Positions 5,522 through 9,790 of a stretch of DNA of 9,790 nt are shown one piece after another (the stretch's first letter is position 1; every line of letters starts with the position of its first letter). The stretch is taken from positions 1-9,790 of the forward strand of contig JAEWMV010000125.1 of NCBI GenBank assembly GCA_023393045.1, read 5' to 3'. The notes below the pieces were generated by a model, which worked only from the letters and a program-made list of their open reading frames with translations, did no database searches and was not told where the DNA came from. This stretch comes from Bacillota bacterium. Its GTDB lineage: Bacteria > Bacillota > Clostridia > Christensenellales > CAG-138. Made by a program: the position numbers and the translations under genes.

Positions 5522-6415
5522 ATGATGGAACTGCTGATCGTGACGGGCCTTTCGGGCGCGGGCAAATCGCAGACGCTGCGCAAGCTGGAGGACATCGGCT
5601 TCTTCTGCGTGGACAACCTTCCCTGCGAGATGCTCGAGGGCTTCGCAAAGCTGTGCAAGCGGGCGCAGCCCGAGGTGCGGCGTGCGGCCGTGGTGATAGA
5701 CAGCCGCGAGAGCGTCTTCAAGGCGGACATGGAGCGCTCCCTGCGGGAGCTGAGCGCAATCAGGGTCCCTTATACCATATTGTTCCTCGACTGCCGGGAC
5801 GAGGTGCTCGTGCGGCGCTATAACGAAACGCGGCGGCGTCACCCCCTCGCGGCGGACATCAGCGAGGGGATACGGCTCGAGCGGGAACTGCTCGGCTTCC
5901 TTCGGGAAAGAGCCAGCTGCATCATCGACACCAGCGACTTGAAGCCGCTGGAGCTGAGCGCGCAGATCGAGCTGCTCTACGCGGACAACGCGAGCGACGA
6001 GTTCCGGCTCATCTTTGAGAGCTTTGGCTATAAGCGCGGCGTGCCCTTCGAGGCGGACATCGTCTTCGACATGCGCTTTTTGCCCAATCCGTATTACGAA
6101 ACGGAGCTTCGCGCCCTCTCCGGCCGGGACGCGGCCGTGCGCGATTATATCCGCGAGGACGGCATGTTCGACGAGTTTATAGAGACCGTGCGCGGCATGC
6201 TCGAAAAGCTGATTCCGCATTTCAAGGCGCAGGGCAGGCAAAGGCTTTTGATCGCCTTTGGCTGCACGGGCGGGCGGCACCGTTCCGTGTGTGCGGCGGA
6301 GGAATTGTACCATATGATGAAGGATGCTTACGGCGCGCGGCTCATCCACAGGGACGCCCGCCTCGAGGCGGACGATATCGAGCAGAAGTTCGGCGGCAAT
6401 CGGGGAGGGAACTGA
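5522..6415 (+). CDS. rapZ: RapZ/YvcJ-family nucleotide-binding regulatory protein
   Basis: This is a P-loop protein of 297 residues, the usual length. In Escherichia coli RapZ is an RNA-binding adaptor controlling glucosamine-6-phosphate synthase through small RNAs. In Bacillus YvcJ binds and hydrolyses nucleotides and affects competence. The role in this organism is inferred. The Walker A motif GLSGAGKS is at residues 9-16. Other family marks are CVDNLPCEML, DSRESVF, FLDCRDEVLVRRYNETRRRHPL, DTSDL, SFGYKRGVPFEADIVFDMRFLPNPY and the C-terminal AFGCTGGRHRSV (Gly247-Val256), the region linked to RNA or metabolite binding in E. coli. Two consecutive ATGs occur (5522 and 5525). With GGGGG at 5515-5519, the second has the more usual spacing. 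Its stop is 1 base from the whiA start. It follows the cell wall gene murB, which fits the family's link to amino-sugar supply. Confidence 0.95.
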   Translation: MMELLIVTGLSGAGKSQTLRKLEDIGFFCVDNLPCEMLEGFAKLCKRAQPEVRRAAVVIDSRESVFKADMERSLRELSAIRVPYTILFLDCRDEVLVRRYNETRRRHPLAADISEGIRLERELLGFLRERASCIIDTSDLKPLELSAQIELLYADNASDEFRLIFESFGYKRGVPFEADIVFDMRFLPNPYYETELRALSGRDAAVRDYIREDGMFDEFIETVRGMLEKLIPHFKAQGRQRLLIAFGCTGGRHRSVCAAEELYHMMKDAYGARLIHRDARLEADDIEQKFGGNRGGN

Positions 6416-6416
6416 A

Positions 6417-7382
6417 TTGTCCTTTTCTTCCGCGCTCAAGGATGAGCTGACAAGGGTACGCTGCACGGGCGCTGCGGAGCGTTCCGCGCTGCTGTGCGCC
6501 GTGGCGCACTCCTCCGCGTCGATGAAGCTCGGCGCGAATGGGCTTTCTATTGAGTTTGTCACGGAGAGCCAGTCCACTGCGGATTTGACCGCCAAGCTCG
6601 TCGCGGAGCTCTACGCGCTTGCCCCCACGCTCTACGCGCGCCGTCCGCAGGGGCGCGGCAGGGAGGGCTACGTCGTCTCCGCCGCAGGGGAGAACTGCGC
6701 AAAGCTGCTCGCCGATTACGGCTGCCTGCCGATGGAGGGCGCGGCCGATTTCACGCCGGGCGAGGTGCCGCACGCGTACCTTTTGGGCGAGCGGGTGGCA
6801 AAATGCTTCATACGGGGCGCTTTTCTCGGCGCGGGGTCGGTGAGCGACCCGCACAAGGGCTATCACCTTGAAATCGTGTGCCGCTACGAGCGCTTTGCGG
6901 AGATCGTGCGCGACCTTCTGCTCGATTTTGAAATTCCCGCCCGCATCAGCGCGAGGAAGCAGAATTTCGTCGTCTATCTCAAGGACGGCGAAAACATCGC
7001 GGACTTCCTCAGGCTTGTGGGGGCGGTAGACTGTGTGCTGGAGTTTGAGAACATCCGGGTGCTGCGCTCCATGGCAAACGACCTCAACCGCAAGCTCAAC
7101 TTCGAGGACGCCAACATGCAAAAGACCGCGCGCGCCAGCGCGCAGCAGCTCATCGATATACGGCTCATCATGGATACCGCGGGGCTGGACGCGCTGCCCC
7201 GTCCCCTTCGGGAAACGGCGGAGGCGCGGCTCAACAATTCCGAGGCGACGCTCACGGAGCTTGCGCGGGAGCTTGAAATCGGAAAATCCGGTTTGAACCA
7301 CAGGTTTGCGAAACTTTCCGCCATCGCCGAGGGCATACGCCTCCACGGCGCGGCGGGAGCCGCCGGGAAAGGAAAGGAATAA
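6417..7382 (+). CDS. whiA: WhiA, DNA-binding sporulation/cell division regulator
   Basis: WhiA proteins combine a degenerate LAGLIDADG homing-endonuclease fold with a C-terminal helix-turn-helix. They act as transcription factors in Streptomyces sporulation and affect cell division and chromosome segregation in Bacillus. The start is the TTG at 6417. It gives MSFSSALKDELTRV, the conserved WhiA N-terminus, and has a GGGGAGGGA ribosome site at 6402-6410. A frame extending upstream into rapZ is only an out-of-frame overlap. The protein has 321 residues. The second LAGLIDADG-like half shows the signature RGAFLGAGSVSDPHKGYHLE (from Arg133). The helix-turn-helix lies at about 273-305, with ATLTELARELEIGKSGLNHR. 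The gene is squeezed between rapZ (1-base gap) and dnaE (1-base overlap). The usual neighbour yvcK is absent. Confidence 0.95.
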   Translation: MSFSSALKDELTRVRCTGAAERSALLCAVAHSSASMKLGANGLSIEFVTESQSTADLTAKLVAELYALAPTLYARRPQGRGREGYVVSAAGENCAKLLADYGCLPMEGAADFTPGEVPHAYLLGERVAKCFIRGAFLGAGSVSDPHKGYHLEIVCRYERFAEIVRDLLLDFEIPARISARKQNFVVYLKDGENIADFLRLVGAVDCVLEFENIRVLRSMANDLNRKLNFEDANMQKTARASAQQLIDIRLIMDTAGLDALPRPLRETAEARLNNSEATLTELARELEIGKSGLNHRFAKLSAIAEGIRLHGAAGAAGKGKE

Positions 7383-9790
7383 TGGGCGAATTCGTTCATC
7401 TGCACGTGCACAGCTTTTTCAGCCTCCTGGACGGCGCGGCGCCCATCAAGGGGCTTGTCGCGCGCGCGAAGGAGCTGGGCATGGAAGCGCTCGCGCTCAC
7501 GGACCACGGCGCGATGTACGGCGTCATCGACTTCTATAAAGAATGCGTCAAACAGGGCGTCAAGCCCATCATCGGCATAGAAACCTACGTCGCGCCCAAC
7601 TCCCTCTACGACCGCGAGGGTTTTCGGGAATACGCGCACCTTGTGCTGCTCGCAAAAAACGAGGCGGGCTATAAAAACCTCATCAAGCTTTCCTCCAAGG
7701 CGTTTGTAGAAGGCTTTTATTATAAGCCGCGCATCGATTACGATCTGCTCGAGCGGCATTGCGAGGGCGTTATCTGTCTCTCTGCCTGCATCGCGGGCGA
7801 CATACCGCAGTTCCTGCTCCAGGGGCAGGAGGAAAAGGCGAAGGCGCTCGCCCTTCGGCTCAAGGGCATGTTCGGCGATGATTTCTATATCGAGCTGCAA
7901 AACCACGGTCTGCCCGAGCAGCTCGAGGTGCTGCCAAAGCTCGCCCTGCTCGCAAAGGAGCTCAACATCAAAACCGTCGCCACCAACGACATCCACTATG
8001 TGAATAAAGAGGACGCCGAGGCGCAGGATATGCTCCTTTGCATCCAGACGCTGCGCTATGTGGATGAAGAGGACCGCATGAAGATGAGCGCGGACGAGTT
8101 CTATATGAAGAGCGCCGAGGAGATGCGCCAGGCGCTCTATGATTATCAGGATTCTATCGCCAACACCGTGGAGGTTGCCGACAAGTGCGCCTTTGAAATG
8201 CGCTTTGACGAGCGGCATCTGCCTGGCTTTGCCGCGCCGGAAGGGTTTGAGAGCAATTTCGATTATCTTCGCCACCTCACCTACGAGGGCATAAAGAGGA
8301 AGATGCCGGACTATGACCATGTTGAGGAGGAGCGGCTTGAAACGGAGCTTGCCGTCATCAAAAACATGGGCTTTACGGATTACTTCCTCATCGTGTGGGA
8401 TTTCGTTTACTTCGCGCACAGCCGCGGCATCGCCGTGGGGCCGGGGCGCGGCAGCGGCGCGGCGAGCCTCGTCGCCTACGCGCTCGACATCACGGACGTG
8501 GACCCCATCAAGTACGATTTGCCCTTCGAGCGTTTTCTTAATCCGGAGCGCATCTCCATGCCGGACTTCGACATCGATTTTTGCGAAGAAAGGCGCCCCG
8601 AGGTCATCGACTATGTCGTTGAAAAATACGGCAAGGACAATGTGGCCCAGATCATCACCTTCTCCACCCTCGCGGCGAGGGCCGTCATCAACGATGTGGG
8701 GCGCGCCATGCGCATGCCCGCGGAGGCCAAGCGCGTCGCCGCGCTCGTGCCTGCCACCATCGGCATGACGCTCAAAAAAGCGCTCGAGGTTTCGGGCGAG
8801 CTGCAAACGCTTTATGAGAGCGACCCCGCCATAAAAAAACTTGTGGGCATCTCCATGAAGCTCGAAGGTTTTCCGCGAAACGCGGGTACGCACGCCGCGG
8901 GCGTCGTGATTTGCGCGGAGCCCATCAACGAATACGTGCCCCTGCAAAGGAACGGGGAAACCGTCACCACCCAGTTCCACAAGGATCAAATCGAGGAGCT
9001 TGGCCTTCTCAAGATGGACTTTCTCGGCCTGCGCACGCTCACCGTCATACGCGACGCGCTGGAGCTTATCGAAAAGGGCGGAAAGAAGTTGCCGGAATGC
9101 GCGCTCACGGTCTATGAGGACCCCAAGGTGTATGAAATGATCTCCGCTGCGGACACGGACGGCATTTTCCAGTTGGAATCCGCGGGCATGCGCCAGTTCA
9201 TGCTGCAGCTTCGCCCCAATACCTTTGAGGATGTCATCGCGGGCATATCGCTCTTCCGCCCCGGCCCGATGGATCAGATCCCCAAGTACGTCGCGGGCAA
9301 AAACGATCCGGAGCATGTGACGTACCTGCATGAAAAGCTGCGCCCCGCGCTCAAGACCACCTACGGCTGCATGGTGTATCAGGAACAGGTCATGCGCATC
9401 GTGCGCGACGTGGCGGGCTATTCCATGGGCAGGAGCGACCTTGTGCGCCGTGCCATGGCGAAGAAGAAGCACGACGTGATGCAAAAGGAGCGGGACCATT
9501 TCGTCAACGGCATCGTGGAAAACGGCGTGGTCGTCGTGCCCGGCGCTGTGCGAAACGGCGTGGATGCCGCCACCGCCAACAGGATATTCGACGCCATGAC
9601 GGACTTTGCCTCCTACGCCTTCAACAAGCCTCACGCGGCGGGATACGCGGTGCTCGCATACCGCACGGCGTATCTCAAGATCTATTACCCCGTGGAGTTC
9701 ATGACCGCCACACTCAACAGCTACATCAGCGCGATCAACCGCCTCGTCGCCTACATCGGCTCGGCTTCGCGCATGGGCATCAAGGTGCTG
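7382..9790 (+). CDS. dnaE: DNA polymerase III subunit alpha, DnaE (3' truncated by window)
   Basis: This is the N-terminal 803 residues of a replicative DNA polymerase of the C family. The frame is open to the last base, and the full protein would normally be about 1,100-1,170 residues. The PHP domain begins FVHLHVHSFFSLLDG and keeps likely metal ligands His6, His8, Asp41-His42 and Glu67, as well as NDIHYV. That is more intact than in E. coli and leaves open metal-dependent proofreading. The palm shows VGPGRGSGA, PDFDIDF with catalytic Asp397/Asp399, QIITFSTLAARAVI and KMDFLGLRTL with catalytic Asp546. Later motifs are GIFQLESAGM, LFRPGPM, YGCMVYQEQVM, and FNKPHAAGYAVLAYRTAYLK near the cut. 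It looks like DnaE rather than PolC, since no exonuclease domain is inserted in the PHP region. The ATG at 7382 overlaps the whiA TAA by one base, with AGGAAAGGA upstream at about 7369-7378. Confidence 0.97.
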   Translation, partial: MGEFVHLHVHSFFSLLDGAAPIKGLVARAKELGMEALALTDHGAMYGVIDFYKECVKQGVKPIIGIETYVAPNSLYDREGFREYAHLVLLAKNEAGYKNLIKLSSKAFVEGFYYKPRIDYDLLERHCEGVICLSACIAGDIPQFLLQGQEEKAKALALRLKGMFGDDFYIELQNHGLPEQLEVLPKLALLAKELNIKTVATNDIHYVNKEDAEAQDMLLCIQTLRYVDEEDRMKMSADEFYMKSAEEMRQALYDYQDSIANTVEVADKCAFEMRFDERHLPGFAAPEGFESNFDYLRHLTYEGIKRKMPDYDHVEEERLETELAVIKNMGFTDYFLIVWDFVYFAHSRGIAVGPGRGSGAASLVAYALDITDVDPIKYDLPFERFLNPERISMPDFDIDFCEERRPEVIDYVVEKYGKDNVAQIITFSTLAARAVINDVGRAMRMPAEAKRVAALVPATIGMTLKKALEVSGELQTLYESDPAIKKLVGISMKLEGFPRNAGTHAAGVVICAEPINEYVPLQRNGETVTTQFHKDQIEELGLLKMDFLGLRTLTVIRDALELIEKGGKKLPECALTVYEDPKVYEMISAADTDGIFQLESAGMRQFMLQLRPNTFEDVIAGISLFRPGPMDQIPKYVAGKNDPEHVTYLHEKLRPALKTTYGCMVYQEQVMRIVRDVAGYSMGRSDLVRRAMAKKKHDVMQKERDHFVNGIVENGVVVVPGAVRNGVDAATANRIFDAMTDFASYAFNKPHAAGYAVLAYRTAYLKIYYPVEFMTATLNSYISAINRLVAYIGSASRMGIKVL

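Noticed and set aside
6324..6416. Upstream extension of whiA into rapZ (ATG at 6324)
   Set aside because: The TTG at 6417 restores the conserved MSFSS N-terminus and has a well-placed GGAGG site. The extension would overlap rapZ by over 90 bases.
6974..9634. Very long open frame of 886 codons on the minus strand
   Set aside because: It lies opposite dnaE and whiA, whose + strand proteins are unmistakable. Long antisense frames are expected in GC-rich genes with biased codon use, and the translation resembles no protein I know.

Overview
The window is about 9.8 kb of chromosome, GC-rich in its genes, and every recognised gene lies on the + strand. Several traits point to a high-GC member of the Bacillota, most likely class Clostridia: strong GGAGG-type ribosome binding sites, a TTG start, the murB-rapZ-whiA gene order, an OmpR-type regulator paired with a PhoR/WalK-like kinase, and a PflX-type radical SAM gene. 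I cannot fix the family or genus from the sequence alone. Nothing looks like a phage, transposon or CRISPR locus.

Region A (1-4232) is a signalling block. It opens with the C-terminal part of a sensor histidine kinase whose phospho-acceptor His codon is cut by the window edge. A short gap with a perfect TATAAT follows, then an OmpR/PhoB-type response regulator (744-1433). Next comes a full-length membrane histidine kinase with HAMP, PAS, HisKA and HATPase parts (1438-3354), whose stop overlaps the start of a PflX-like radical SAM gene (3351-4232). The regulator, kinase and radical SAM gene look like one translationally coupled operon. The two kinases are clear paralogues.

Region B (4233-4601) is a 369-base, AT-richer intergenic region and the most unusual part of the window. 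It holds a perfect 17-bp palindrome of 7-1-7 design, a multi-stem folded region, a strong terminator hairpin, and then a separate promoter for murB. Three of the long stems contain a U-G wobble on the + strand that would be an A-C mismatch on the other strand, which supports a + strand structured RNA. One hairpin shows a UCCUCC loop, complementary to Shine-Dalgarno sequences. I propose a regulated small RNA here. I do not recognise its family.

Region C (4602-9790) is a tightly packed housekeeping operon: murB (cell wall precursor reductase), rapZ (nucleotide-binding regulator), whiA (DNA-binding cell division/sporulation regulator) and the first 803 codons of a DNA polymerase III alpha subunit gene, dnaE. 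Spacing is 8 bases, 1 base and a 1-base overlap. The yvcK gene that usually sits between rapZ and whiA in Bacillota is missing, and so is the HPr-like gene (crh in Bacillus) often found after whiA.
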